Source: Bacillota bacterium (GTDB lineage: Bacteria; Bacillota; SHA-98; Ch115). Taken from it: DNA of 64,000 bases. Both the position numbers and the translations under genes were made by a program. The notes beneath the pieces are model-generated. The model was not told the DNA's origin and did not search any database. It was given only the letters and a program-made list of their open reading frames with translations. Of the stretch, positions 28,267 to 36,726 are shown piece by piece. How positions within the stretch are numbered: the first letter of the stretch is position 1; the number at the start of each line of letters is the position of its first letter. The stretch spans positions 1-64,000 of the forward strand of contig JABLXA010000013.1 of the NCBI GenBank assembly GCA_013178415.1, in the 5' to 3' direction.

Positions 28267-28892
28267 TGCGTTAGCGTCACCGCTTTCTCCCCAGCCATTT
28301 TGATAGACAGCGCATCGGTCCATCCCTGGCGAATGATCTGGAACGCGCGTTCGTAGCTCTGTTCAAGCGCCGCAGTTGGTTTATCCACCTTCTGCATAGC
28401 TAAGATCTGGGCGTAGAGTACGATCAGAGCATGGTATTCGACGGGGATTTCGCTTATATCAGCGTCAGCCGTGAGGTCTGAAAGTCTCTTGAAATACCAC
28501 AATTTTGCCGTCCCGGCTGCTGTCGGTGTCGGAAAGACCGATATCTGCTTTCCCCATTGATGGTAGAAGGGCTGTGCTGCGGATGGCGTGTGGTTCACAT
28601 TGGTTTCAAGCGCGCCCAATTTGGTCACATCCACTGCTTGCGCCTGAACATTGTTTATTGTCACACGCATGATTTTGCGGACATCGGCGGGTAAGTCATA
28701 GTCTTGAGTTCCAGACACCAAACTTATGTCACCTGTCTTGCCGAACCAGACAGAGGATATATTGTCTAGCCTGCAGGCAACGTCCTGCTGTCCCAGGTTG
28801 AGCCAGGATTTGAGCTCAATATCGGTATACTTGTCTGGCGCAACGTCGCCTATCCTGGACCTTAAGTCAGAAAGCATTTGTTGAAATGTCAT
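28263..28892 (-). CDS. Head-tail adaptor-like protein, second of three paralogues
   Basis: A 209-residue protein with the same build as its neighbours: LRSRIGDVAPDKYTDIELKS then WLNLGQQDVACR, a beta strand region YDLPADVRKIMRVTI, the conserved AAQPFYHQWGKQISVFPTPT, and YFKRLSDLTADADISEIPVE. Its ATG overlaps the stop of the upstream paralogue, and its own stop overlaps the next start, so the three are translationally coupled. It is probably a component of the ring attached to the portal. Confidence 0.72.
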   Translation of the reverse strand: MTFQQMLSDLRSRIGDVAPDKYTDIELKSWLNLGQQDVACRLDNISSVWFGKTGDISLVSGTQDYDLPADVRKIMRVTINNVQAQAVDVTKLGALETNVNHTPSAAQPFYHQWGKQISVFPTPTAAGTAKLWYFKRLSDLTADADISEIPVEYHALIVLYAQILAMQKVDKPTAALEQSYERAFQIIRQGWTDALSIKMAGEKAVTLTQ

Positions 28893-29479
28893 GCTTTTAC
28901 ACCCACATTCGCGGCTGCGACACCCTCCCGGTAGAGCCCGAGGAGCGCGCCCGCCTCGTTGTATTTCTCGTCCTTCTGAAGGGCGATGGAACAGGCGTAG
29001 AGCACAAGGAGTTCATGCAATGTCACCGGGAATAATGGGATATCCGCATCAGCAACAAGCTGCGTCGGACGTTTAACATACCAAATCTGAATTGCTGTGC
29101 CGTCTACCGCTGGGATGGGTCGCACGTTGATTCTGCCGCTCCACTCGTAGAAAAATGGCTGCGCTGATGACGGCGCATAATTGAGATTGCGGCTGAAGGC
29201 TTCAATCATTTCCGGCGTGGCTTTCATGCAGGTGACACCGGAGAGACGCACCATCCGCGTCCTCACCCAGTCAGCGGGAAGCGCATAACTCTCGACGCCT
29301 GCGCTGGAGATGCGGTTGTCAAGGACGCACAGCGCAGGGATGCTCTCATCCCGCAGTACCTCAACGAGATTGTCCTGGGCGAGGTTTAACCATCTATTCC
29401 ATTCCGCGTCCGTAAAATATTCGGTCCCTGGCTCTGAGAGCCGAGACCGACATTCTGCCCTAAGTTCCGCGAGGGTCAC
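28889..29479 (-). CDS. Head-tail adaptor-like protein, first of three paralogues
   Basis: The first of three consecutive paralogues. Motifs are LRAECRSRLSEPGTEYFTDA, WLNLAQDNLVEVLRD, YALPADWVRTRMVRLSG, SAQPFFYEWSGRINVRPIP and YVKRPTQLVADADIPLFPVT, aligning one by one with the next protein. The start is probably GTG at 29479 with AGGGGG eight to nine bases upstream; a GTG at 29488 is also in frame but too close to that site. About 196 residues, no membrane segments. Confidence 0.72.
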   Translation of the reverse strand: MTLAELRAECRSRLSEPGTEYFTDAEWNRWLNLAQDNLVEVLRDESIPALCVLDNRISSAGVESYALPADWVRTRMVRLSGVTCMKATPEMIEAFSRNLNYAPSSAQPFFYEWSGRINVRPIPAVDGTAIQIWYVKRPTQLVADADIPLFPVTLHELLVLYACSIALQKDEKYNEAGALLGLYREGVAAANVGVKA

Positions 29480-29529
29480 ATGACCCACCCCCTTAATCCC
29501 AAACCGCTAGTCCCGCTGTGCCAACCGGC

Positions 29530-29679
29530 CTACCTTTTTCGCTTTCTGTTTTTGCGCTCGGGCAGCTTTGATATGCTGGGAGTGTGCCTTTCCCACTCCT
29601 CAAACTCCCTCTTCGAGATCTCCCCACGCTCCGCCATCGCCGCGAACTTACGCATTTGAGCCTTCGACTTGAATGGCAT
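29530..29679 (-). CDS. Small basic phage protein (MPFKSKAQ family)
   Basis: A 49-residue gene too short for most gene callers. GGAGGACC lies four bases before the ATG. The protein starts MPFKSKAQMRKFAAMAERGE and continues with EEWERHTPSISKLPERK, which I recognise as a short protein recurring near capsid genes of many tailed phages, with the conserved core KSKAQMRKF...W..HTP..LPE. The function is unknown; the strongly basic tail (KNRKRKR) suggests nucleic-acid or capsid contact. It overlaps the 3' end of the zinc-finger gene by 32 bases. Confidence 0.75.
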   Translation of the reverse strand: MPFKSKAQMRKFAAMAERGEISKREFEEWERHTPSISKLPERKNRKRKR

Positions 29680-30043
29680 CGTCGGTCCTCCCTTTGCACG
29701 CCCTCATATGCAAGGCAAGCGCCCCAGCGTTGGCGAATTGCCTACCGCATTTAGGACACGTAGCCACGTTGTCCTTATCCACCGGCCCGCCATCCGGCGC
29801 TGCCATAGCGGACAATATCTCTGCAGCAACTGCCTTCGGGTCTTTGTCCTCCCAGAAGTCAACCCCGAATGCAGGATTTGCCTTGAGCATTTCTGCAAGC
29901 TCTACATCATCGGTCTCGAATTTACCATCCTTGAATTTCGCGACCTTGCCATAATTCAGCATGACCTGCCCGTCTATCATCTGCGAGTAATGTGGTTTCA
30001 ACTGGACTGTGTATCCGCTATACCGCGAGTAAAACTTCGGCAT
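29648..30043 (-). CDS. Capsid-associated protein with C-terminal zinc finger
   Basis: A 131-residue protein starting at ATG 30043 (GAGGGGTGG upstream). The N-terminal part (KVAKFKDGKFETDDVELAEM, then NPAFGVDFWEDKD) resembles the small proteins found directly after phage capsid genes, possibly decoration or head-completion proteins. The C-terminal end carries a zinc-finger pattern, CPKCGRQFANAGALALHMRAC (C-x2-C-x12-H-x3-C). Whether the finger binds DNA, protein or only stabilises the fold is open. Confidence 0.68.
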   Translation of the reverse strand: MPKFYSRYSGYTVQLKPHYSQMIDGQVMLNYGKVAKFKDGKFETDDVELAEMLKANPAFGVDFWEDKDPKAVAAEILSAMAAPDGGPVDKDNVATCPKCGRQFANAGALALHMRACKGRTDDAIQVEGSNA

Positions 30044-30099
30044 ATGATCCACCCCTCATATAGATTTAGGGAGCGGGATTCCTCCCGCCCCCATTCTGA

Positions 30100-31242
30100 T
30101 TATCCGGTGACGCCCTTGAGGACCGCATGGGTTTCCTCTAGTTTGACCTGCCAGCCAGCTTCCGTCATGAACATATCTTGTTCGATGTCCATTCCGGATT
30201 CCTGGACATTGGTGAGTAGCTTCGTATCCCTGCCTCGCAGTGGACGATACGCAACATTCTCGAAGTCCACGACAATGGCATAGCCACCAAACACATCCCC
30301 GGTAAGCAGCTCATCCTGCGCGAGCAGGAGAGTCCCAAACGGGGTGAGGTATTTCTGCACACTCACGCCGTATGTTTCCTCTCCGCTGGCGGTCTGTAGC
30401 TTATTCTTGGAGAACGAGTTTATCACCGCTAGCACTAAAGGCGAACACAGCATGAGTTTCTTCTTGGAACCACGGTAGAACGCCATTGGAACGAATTCCT
30501 TATCGAAATTCGCTTCAGTGAGCACCCCTCCAGCGTTATATACATTCGTCTTTATTGCCTCTAGGATACCGCCCGTGGTGCGGATTATCTGGTCACCAGC
30601 GACATACTCCTTCTTCTGGCCGAATATCCCAGCATACTCGATCTTCTTCTTGTGTTCGCGATTGAAGATCATCCGCTGATGGGACAGTTCCTTTGGCCCG
30701 CGCTGCTCGGACGCGATCACCGTTCCGGTTGCGCCGATGATGGTCTTGAAAATCTGGGTGTAGTTATACTGCTTCACTGGTTCACGGAACTTCTGAGCAG
30801 GCTTCCCAGAGCCTTCAGGCATGGCGTTATCCAGGATCATGAGGTAATCGTTATCCTGGATAGCCGCTGCAGAAACGGTTCCGAATCCGCGTATGACAGT
30901 CAGCGTGTTGGTACCTGTATCGACGGCAGTTACCAGGACGATCTCTCCGGTCCGCTCGATCAACACGCGATCATACGGCGCGAAATAGGAAGCATGATCG
31001 ACTACTAGGTTGACAGCGGCAGGGTCATAACCGACAGCGTTATTGATCTGGTCCCTAACAGCGCCTTCCGCTTCCTCGAACCAGTTATACTCTGGGTCTA
31101 CTGTAGGTTTCCTCTGCGATTTCCCAGTAAACTGGAGCAAGGGTGCTATGTCTGGCCAGGAGTTGTATATTTCCTCCGACCAATCGACTATATACCGATC
31201 CGGATGTAGACCGTATGTTCCTTTAGTTGATCTTACTGTCAT
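30100..31242 (-). CDS. Major capsid protein (SU10/DUF5309-like)
   Basis: A 380-residue major capsid protein. The place directly after the scaffold gene, the strong AGGAGGGG site and sequence features (KQYNYTQIFKTIIGATGTV, SEQRGPKELSHQRMIFNREH, NKLQTASGEETYGVSV, FGTLLLAQDELLTGD, DMFMTEAGWQVKLEETHAVL) fit the SU10-type/DUF5309 capsid family with the HK97 fold. The segment around residues 78-135 is a beta-rich insertion. It is expected in hundreds of copies in the shell. Confidence 0.85.
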   Translation of the reverse strand: MTVRSTKGTYGLHPDRYIVDWSEEIYNSWPDIAPLLQFTGKSQRKPTVDPEYNWFEEAEGAVRDQINNAVGYDPAAVNLVVDHASYFAPYDRVLIERTGEIVLVTAVDTGTNTLTVIRGFGTVSAAAIQDNDYLMILDNAMPEGSGKPAQKFREPVKQYNYTQIFKTIIGATGTVIASEQRGPKELSHQRMIFNREHKKKIEYAGIFGQKKEYVAGDQIIRTTGGILEAIKTNVYNAGGVLTEANFDKEFVPMAFYRGSKKKLMLCSPLVLAVINSFSKNKLQTASGEETYGVSVQKYLTPFGTLLLAQDELLTGDVFGGYAIVVDFENVAYRPLRGRDTKLLTNVQESGMDIEQDMFMTEAGWQVKLEETHAVLKGVTG

Positions 31243-31264
31243 GGTGCTTTCCCCTCCTTACGAG

Positions 31265-32131
31265 TTAAAAGCCACCTCCCCGCGCCTTCCAGGCTTCACG
31301 GACACCTTGGATAATCTGCTCTTGCGGGGAAAGTGGACCTTGCATTCCTGATCTGCCTCCGCTGCCTGCAACCGCTGAAGCTGCCTTAGCCGCCATCGCT
31401 GATGTAGCTGCGTCTGCCCCGGCATTGCGAGCCAGGATTACCGCGTCTTCGGCATACTGCGCCTTAGCGGCGAGGTATGCGATCTTCCAGCCGGCGTCGC
31501 CATACTGCCTGAGTTCTGGGACATACTGCATGATCTGCTTTACCGCGCCCTCGATATGTCCGAAATCAGGATCGGAGCGGAATTGGCTCAATACAGCCTC
31601 ATCCCTCATGCTCTGCAACTGTTTTTCTAGTGGGGTTAGCCGTTGCGCTATGGCGGCTTCCATGAGCATTAGCTGGGTCTGTAATGGATTGTCATAGAAG
31701 CTCTGCAAATACTTCTCATTTAGTTCTTTTGGGTCAATCTGCGGCGCAGCCTGTGCCGGTTGCATAGGCATCTGAGGCATCTGTTGCGGCACTTGAGGTA
31801 TCATCTGCGGGTATCCCTGCGCGGGGTATCCCGTATTCCCTAGTCCAGGGATCGGGGCCTGCGCCCGATACTTCGAGAGTTCCTCTCCTTGCCGGCTGAT
31901 TAACCGCTGAGATTCAATGTAGGCCCTCTCTAGTTCTTCCGGTGACGCATACTTTCCAGCGTATTTCCTTGGCTGTGGCTGTTCCGTTGTTTCGCCAGCA
32001 TCACCGGCTTCGGCGGGTGTCCCCTCTGGGGCCGCCATATCATTGGTTTCGTCTACCTGGTTCTCGGCCTCGGCTGACTCGTATCCTGCATCCTGTGCCG
32101 GGGAGCCGCCTTGGGTTTCGAGATCATCCAT
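31265..32131 (-). CDS. Scaffolding protein
   Basis: A 288-residue acidic, low-complexity and helical protein between portal and capsid genes, where phages with HK97-fold capsids encode their scaffold. The N-terminal 60 residues are very acidic; then come KYASPEELERAYIESQRLIS, a Pro/Gln/Met-rich linker near 100-135, and a helical C-terminal half (PLEKQLQSMRDEAVLSQFRS). The C-terminus is Ala/Gly-rich and basic, as needed to contact coat subunits. AAAGGAGG precedes the ATG and a terminator lies upstream. Confidence 0.78.
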   Translation of the reverse strand: MDDLETQGGSPAQDAGYESAEAENQVDETNDMAAPEGTPAEAGDAGETTEQPQPRKYAGKYASPEELERAYIESQRLISRQGEELSKYRAQAPIPGLGNTGYPAQGYPQMIPQVPQQMPQMPMQPAQAAPQIDPKELNEKYLQSFYDNPLQTQLMLMEAAIAQRLTPLEKQLQSMRDEAVLSQFRSDPDFGHIEGAVKQIMQYVPELRQYGDAGWKIAYLAAKAQYAEDAVILARNAGADAATSAMAAKAASAVAGSGGRSGMQGPLSPQEQIIQGVREAWKARGGGF

Positions 32132-32156
32132 CGTAGTAGCCTCCTTTGTGTAAATG

Positions 32157-32181
32157 AAAAAGCGCCCCTTGCGGAGCGCCT
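32157..32181 (-). terminator. Rho-independent terminator upstream of the scaffold gene
   Basis: On the minus strand AGGCGCTCC-GCAA-GGGGCGCTT is followed by TTTT. It lies between the small gene at 32209 and the scaffold gene and may reduce read-through from the terminase-portal part, or act as a processing hairpin that sets the capsid-scaffold dosage. Confidence 0.65.
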
Positions 32182-32208
32182 TCTCTGCGCGATTAGATTA
32201 GAAACGGA

Positions 32209-32466
32209 TTATATGCCCACCTGTTCTATCTGTTCGGTCTTGGCCTTGCGCTTCCACTCCTCCACTTTACCTAAGAGGGTCTGGAGCGCATGGAACTGGC
32301 CGCGCGCGAACTCTACCCTGTCATGATCTCCTCTTATCAAGCTGTATGCGATAACATTGCAGTAACTCTCAATCCATGCCTTTATCACGCCCCATCCTTC
32401 CGTTTGCGCGATATTGGCTACTTTTTGCGCATCATCCTTATCCTTGTCACTGGACAACCTCACCAC
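32209..32466 (-). CDS. Small phage protein of unknown function
   Basis: About 85 residues, starting at one of two adjacent GTG codons behind GGAGGGAGG and overlapping the end of the portal gene by up to 20 bases. It is helical throughout: WGVIKAWIESYCNVIAYSLI then FARGQFHALQTLLGKVEEWK. Small genes in this place often encode head-assembly cofactors, but no family is recognised. Confidence 0.6.
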   Translation of the reverse strand: MVRLSSDKDKDDAQKVANIAQTEGWGVIKAWIESYCNVIAYSLIRGDHDRVEFARGQFHALQTLLGKVEEWKRKAKTEQIEQVGI

Positions 32467-34282
32467 CTCCCTCCACCGGCATCTGACCTCCAGGTGCTAT
32501 CGGCGGTCCTTCCGGTGGCACCGGTCCTCCCGCCATAGGCGGGGCTGGCGAGCCGGGAGGTGTCGGACCCGCCAGCAGTTGAGGAGGTATTATCTGCGCT
32601 AATTGCACTTGGCGTAAGATGTCAAATATCTGCTTATTGAGTATCCTATCGGCGTCTTTGATCTCGAACGCCTCATAGATGTCTTTGATCATCTCATACT
32701 CATCAACACCAGGATGACCTTTGACGATACCATACAGCGTGGTGAGGGCCGTCTGTTTCATCTGTTTATTCGCGAGAGGCTCTACAGCACTCCCTGCAGG
32801 TTCAAGGTCATACTGGCCCGCAATGTCCTCCGGCCTAACAGGCACCCAGTTGAATCCCTCGTTCTCGGTGATGCGCAGGACGCGGTCCTCTGAAATGAAC
32901 TGCTGGTCCAGCATAAGGAAAAACTCCGCTATCTTGCGGAGTCCTTCGCGCTCCATGCGCCTAATCTTATGCCGGAATCGTATCTCTGCAACCTCCTGGA
33001 GGCTCACAACCTCCGTGGCTGTCGCCCGTCGCGGAGCAGACTGGCCCCTTGCGAAGTCATAGACACCCAGGCTGCGCTGGATGTCCTGTTTGATGATTTG
33101 CTCCTCGTTGTAGCTTGACGCGGATACATCCATCATCTCAAGCGGCTCCACATCCGTCATAGAGTTGACCTCGACGAACCCTCCTGGCCGACTCACCAGC
33201 TGGTCTGGGTCAATATCCGCGCCCCGTAGTATCTTCCACATGCGGTTGATTATCAAGGATACATTATCAATGCGCTGGTTGCGGGTCGTGTTCAGTTCGG
33301 CCTGGAGGTATTTAATAACCTCCACCTCACCGATCCCATAAAACTCATGCGGGACAATCACATCCCGAATGGCCACAAACGGCTTACGCCCATGCCAGTA
33401 CGGGTTCGGCTCGTCCCGTATCACGACAGAACGGTTGGCGACCGTGACGATGCGGTCGTCCTCCCAGTACTCGAGCAACTCGACGGGCTTGGCGTCCTCG
33501 TCATACTGCTCGCCCGATCCGAGTCCGACGACCGATAGCCGCTCCCGCTGTGGGGGGCTGGTGCCGTCATTCTCGCCCTCTGCAATGGCGGCGATGTTGT
33601 GATAGATACCCTGCCTCTCAGCCTCAAGCAGCTCATCCATGTCGGCGCGGGAGCGATGGATGACATACCGCGCCTGGTCAATGCTTGTCGCGTCGGGGTC
33701 AATCCAGAAATCCATAAGATCAATCGGTTCGAAGGTCGGATCGTCATATAAGACGATCGGCACCTCGACCGTCCTCCAACCAACACGAACGCGGAGGAGC
33801 GGGATCTGCACTGGCTGACGCCGCTTGGTGACCTTAGTCTGGACCCGCCAGCGGACCTTGCCTATGGCCGTGCCGTATATAAGACACTCCTTGACCATCT
33901 GTTCAAACCGGTCAACCAGCTCCGACCGGTCGAATTGATAGTCCAACAACATCTCTGCCGGTTTGGTCTTCTTTACATCCTCCGGCCCGCGTGGGAGGAC
34001 CGTCACGACAGGCGATGCCTGGAATATCGCCTCGATGATACGCGGGACGATAGTCTCAACGGCGCTAAACGTCTCAGGGATAAATAGATTGGCCCTCCCA
34101 TCTACCTTTTGTTTGTCTACAAATGACCGGTAGAGCCGATAATACTCGCGCCACCCATCAACCCTGTGCGCCCGGTCATCGTCGGCTCGCTGAAACCGTC
34201 GCATAACCATATCGAGAGTGCGTTTGTCATCTGAAGCGTTCAGGTCAGCTCCTTCGCCCCCAGGCGGCATAGGCAGCGCCAT
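32447..34282 (-). CDS. Portal protein
   Basis: A 611-residue portal (head-tail connector) subunit that forms the dodecameric DNA channel. Typical features are the N-terminal helices RVDGWREYYRLYRSF, ETFSAVETIVPRIIEAIFQA, YQFDRSELVDRFEQMVKECL and YGTAIGKVRWRV, and the stem region IVPHEFYGIGEVEVIKYLQA with a following wing. The C-terminal 60 residues are Pro/Gly-rich. The length fits P22-type portals of short-tailed phages better than the roughly 400-500 residues of many siphophages. GAGGTGG precedes the ATG. A diverged fragment of a related portal occurs at 37862-37915. Confidence 0.87.
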   Translation of the reverse strand: MALPMPPGGEGADLNASDDKRTLDMVMRRFQRADDDRAHRVDGWREYYRLYRSFVDKQKVDGRANLFIPETFSAVETIVPRIIEAIFQASPVVTVLPRGPEDVKKTKPAEMLLDYQFDRSELVDRFEQMVKECLIYGTAIGKVRWRVQTKVTKRRQPVQIPLLRVRVGWRTVEVPIVLYDDPTFEPIDLMDFWIDPDATSIDQARYVIHRSRADMDELLEAERQGIYHNIAAIAEGENDGTSPPQRERLSVVGLGSGEQYDEDAKPVELLEYWEDDRIVTVANRSVVIRDEPNPYWHGRKPFVAIRDVIVPHEFYGIGEVEVIKYLQAELNTTRNQRIDNVSLIINRMWKILRGADIDPDQLVSRPGGFVEVNSMTDVEPLEMMDVSASSYNEEQIIKQDIQRSLGVYDFARGQSAPRRATATEVVSLQEVAEIRFRHKIRRMEREGLRKIAEFFLMLDQQFISEDRVLRITENEGFNWVPVRPEDIAGQYDLEPAGSAVEPLANKQMKQTALTTLYGIVKGHPGVDEYEMIKDIYEAFEIKDADRILNKQIFDILRQVQLAQIIPPQLLAGPTPPGSPAPPMAGGPVPPEGPPIAPGGQMPVEGGGEVVQ

Positions 34283-34297
34283 TCAATCACCACCTCA

Positions 34298-35698
34298 TCA
34301 ATACCCTGTATATGGATCGTGTTCGACTGCCTTTGGCTCCCGTGTCCGCTTCGGAGCCACGCGGGACAGTAGGCCATATCGCAGCGCGTCATATAAATGG
34401 TCCTCAGCGTCCGTATCGACGTCCTCGGGGTGCGTCTCGTCATGCGGCAGCTCTGGCAGTGTGCGTATCAGCTCGGTGCAAGTCGAAAAGACCACAAGGT
34501 CCGGGACGCCGCCCTTGCGGACCCGTAACATCTCGTGGACCTTGGCTAGACCCTGCATCCTATCGTTGTCTGCCTTTTGGAACACTGCGCCCCCCTTGGC
34601 AAGGCTCTCCGCGATCGTCGGCCCCTCGTGGCCCGCCTTCGACCAGCAGGCCGGATCAGCATAACCGAGATGGACAACCTCTCCAGCACGCCTCTCTACC
34701 TCTGCAATACGCCGGCCTACCTCCTCGGCATCGAGCCTGACTCCTGTATCCGGTTCGCCTGGAACGCAACCGTAAAGCTCACGGTAGACAACCGTCATAC
34801 CCGCAGGGTCCTTCGCGAACCAGAGGACCGCAAATGGCTTTGCGTAACCCCAGTCCAGGCTCCTCCACCTGCGCCAGCCTGGGGGGATAGCGAATGGCTC
34901 GATGACATGTATCGCATAACGCCACTCGGTGAAGACCTGCCCGGCGAAGATGTTCCAGTCACCATCCATGAGCGCCTTGCGTGTGTGTTCCGGCAGCTCC
35001 ATCAGCCGCGCTAGGTAGCCAGGGTCGGCCTGCATCAGTATCTGATTATCCTCCAGCTTGGCAGGTACAAAACAACGACGCCTGGGTGTAATCCCAAGCG
35101 CCGCCTCTTCGACTGTCTGTGGCGCCGCCCAGATCGTCTCGGGCGGTGCAGGATCAATCCATCGTCGTTTTACCCATCCGTGCCCTGGCCCGCCAGGGTT
35201 GGTGCCACCCGCCATTTTCGGCCTCACCCGGGGGTCCGTGGTCCGGTTTCGCGAGAGCAAGTAGAGATACTGGCCCTCCTGGAAATGTGTCAGCTCGTCA
35301 AATACGATAAGCGCAAACTCAGCAGATTGGTATCGTATCTCATCTCCAGATCGGTCGAGAGACCCGAACTGCAAGACAGAACCATTGGCAAACTGCCAAC
35401 GATGCTTAGTCTCATTATAGGTAGCCCACTTCGCCGGGATAAGCTGCTTCGAGCGGGGGATCGGCTTCTGCTCCAGCTCGGGAAACGTCCGGCGTAGGAA
35501 CAGCGTCCACACGCCCGGGTATAGCCGACAATACGTGATGCAGGCGATTAGCAAGGCATCAGTCTTACCACCGCCAGCCGCCCCGCCGTAAAGGATCTCA
35601 TCTGGCCCTTGGGGATCGAGTAGCATTTGCAAAAATGTCTCCTGCCGGGGCTGAGCCTGCCAGACTCTACGTTTGCTCTGGCTTTGAGGTTGTGACAT
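34298..35698 (-). CDS. Terminase large subunit
   Basis: A 466-residue DNA packaging motor. The ATPase domain has Walker A GGAAGGGKT at about residues 38-46, an adenine motif region FLRRTFPELEQ, Walker B LIVFDELTHF and a coupling motif further on. The nuclease domain carries RSLDWGYAKPFAVLWF and YADPACWSKAG with the metal-binding aspartates expected for the RNase H-like fold of Terminase_6C. The start overlaps the small-subunit gene by 32 bases. Confidence 0.9.
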   Translation of the reverse strand: MSQPQSQSKRRVWQAQPRQETFLQMLLDPQGPDEILYGGAAGGGKTDALLIACITYCRLYPGVWTLFLRRTFPELEQKPIPRSKQLIPAKWATYNETKHRWQFANGSVLQFGSLDRSGDEIRYQSAEFALIVFDELTHFQEGQYLYLLSRNRTTDPRVRPKMAGGTNPGGPGHGWVKRRWIDPAPPETIWAAPQTVEEAALGITPRRRCFVPAKLEDNQILMQADPGYLARLMELPEHTRKALMDGDWNIFAGQVFTEWRYAIHVIEPFAIPPGWRRWRSLDWGYAKPFAVLWFAKDPAGMTVVYRELYGCVPGEPDTGVRLDAEEVGRRIAEVERRAGEVVHLGYADPACWSKAGHEGPTIAESLAKGGAVFQKADNDRMQGLAKVHEMLRVRKGGVPDLVVFSTCTELIRTLPELPHDETHPEDVDTDAEDHLYDALRYGLLSRVAPKRTREPKAVEHDPYTGY

Positions 35699-36086
35699 CC
35701 TTGCCTCCGATTATGATGGTGAGGCCATCATCCCCGGCAGATAGCTCGTTGGCGACACGCTCCTTATATTTATCCGGCAACGCGCCCTTGAGGAGGAAAA
35801 TCAGAAGCGTGTCGCTGTAACGCCTCACCGTCCCGCATACCTGACCTTGGTAGTAAACAGGCTCTTCGACCCCTTCGACTGCTCGACGGCGAGCCTCAGC
35901 TTCGAGGCGATCAGCAGCCTCTTTCTTGGCGACCTCAAAAGCCTCAGCATACTCAGGATCCTGCATCCAATCATAATGCGTATTGCGATTGATCCCCGCG
36001 ATCTCAGCGGCCTGCGTTAGATTTCCGACCTGGCCGAAGGCGGCCAGGAATGCTCGCTTTTTAGGGTGCTGTATTTCGCTGGCCAC
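35667..36086 (-). CDS. Terminase small subunit
   Basis: About 139 residues. The N-terminal HTH is typical: KKRAFLAAFGQVGNLTQAAE, IAGINRNTHYDWMQDPEYAE. A helical segment ADRLEAEARRRAVEGVEEPV with YYQGQVCGTVRRYSD and LLIFLLKGALPDKY follows, a common pattern in Bacillota and proteobacterial terminase small subunits. GTG at 36086 is preferred because GGGAGG stands eight bases before it, while GTG at 36095 is too close. It recognises the packaging start site and lies directly upstream of the large subunit. Confidence 0.85.
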   Translation of the reverse strand: MASEIQHPKKRAFLAAFGQVGNLTQAAEIAGINRNTHYDWMQDPEYAEAFEVAKKEAADRLEAEARRRAVEGVEEPVYYQGQVCGTVRRYSDTLLIFLLKGALPDKYKERVANELSAGDDGLTIIIGGKDVTTSKPEQT

Positions 36087-36108
36087 TCCTGGCACCTCCC
36101 ATCACAAC

Positions 36109-36198
36109 TGGCGGAGGGAGTAGGATTCGAACCCACGAGGGTCGTAAGACCCTGACGGTTTTCAAAACCGCTGCGATCAACCGCTCTGCCACCCCTCC
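36109..36198 (-). tRNA. tRNA-Ser(TGA)
   Basis: A 90-base class II tRNA on the minus strand, 5' GGAGGGG at 36198, encoded CCA at 36111-36109. The anticodon arm is GCGGT-TTTGAAA-ACCGT, giving anticodon TGA. A long variable arm (AGGGTCTTACGACCCT) and the T-arm GGGTTCGAATCC are complete. It is inside the prophage, between the terminase small subunit gene and a terminator. Confidence 0.93.
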
Positions 36199-36204
36199 GG
36201 CAAA

Positions 36205-36231
36205 AACTAAAGCCCCGGATTGCTCCGGGGC
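36205..36231 (-). terminator. Rho-independent terminator before tRNA-Ser
   Basis: On the minus strand GCCCCGG-AGCAAT-CCGGGGC is followed by TTTAGTTTTTG. It ends transcription of the small-gene block and separates it from tRNA-Ser and the terminase genes. Confidence 0.75.
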
Positions 36232-36303
36232 CATCTCTATCCTCAAAATACCTCTGGTACCAGTATATCACGCCGCTGTCAATGCATACGCGTCATATGC
36301 GTA

Positions 36304-36726
36304 TCAAATATGCGCCAAATTCGAGTCACATAACAATTGTGCGCACTTAACCATTACGCCATTCTTAACCCGCCTAACCGTGGTCCGTGATAGCCCCCAC
36401 TGTCGAGCGATCTCTGCTATGCTAAACCCCTTGAAATAGCGTTGTACCACGAATTCATACTCTCGCTTGTTTAACGCCAGCAGACACGCCTCGCACATGG
36501 CAATGGAATTTGAGATAGTAGCCAGCTCCATGCGCATGATGGTCTCGCTCTCGACAGGACTGCCGGAGCGGGATGTCCCATCGACCTTTACCCAGCCTGC
36601 ATGCATTTCAGCCAGCAATATCTCCAGGACAGCTTTCCGTGCGCACCAGCGCGGATACTGTCGGAACATGCGTTCCACGGCCTTACGCCGCTGCTTGCCT
36701 ATATCGCCCGTCTGTATTTGCTCCAT
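36304..36726 (-). CDS. Phage late transcription regulator with sigma-70 region 4-like HTH (ArpU-like)
   Basis: The frame is open to 36933, but the ATG at 36726 with GGAAGG upstream gives a compact 140-residue protein. The C-terminal part, LNKREYEFVVQRYFKGFSIA then EIARQWGLSRTTVRRVKNGV, is a sigma-70 region 4-type helix-turn-helix as in ArpU/DUF1492 proteins encoded just before terminase genes. The N-terminal half is helical (RKAVERMFRQYPRWCARKAV). It probably activates the late (packaging, structural, lysis) operon. The start overlaps the end of the small gene at 36699-36854. Confidence 0.72.
   Translation of the reverse strand: MEQIQTGDIGKQRRKAVERMFRQYPRWCARKAVLEILLAEMHAGWVKVDGTSRSGSPVESETIMRMELATISNSIAMCEACLLALNKREYEFVVQRYFKGFSIAEIARQWGLSRTTVRRVKNGVMVKCAQLLCDSNLAHI

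Noticed and set aside
29493-29699. 68-codon Arg/Ser-rich minus frame
   Set aside because: It overlaps the well-supported 49-codon MPFKSKAQ gene in another phase.
36275-36298. Partial palindrome ATACGC...GCGTAT before the tRNA-Ser region as an operator
   Set aside because: Single occurrence and loose symmetry; no promoter could be placed around it.
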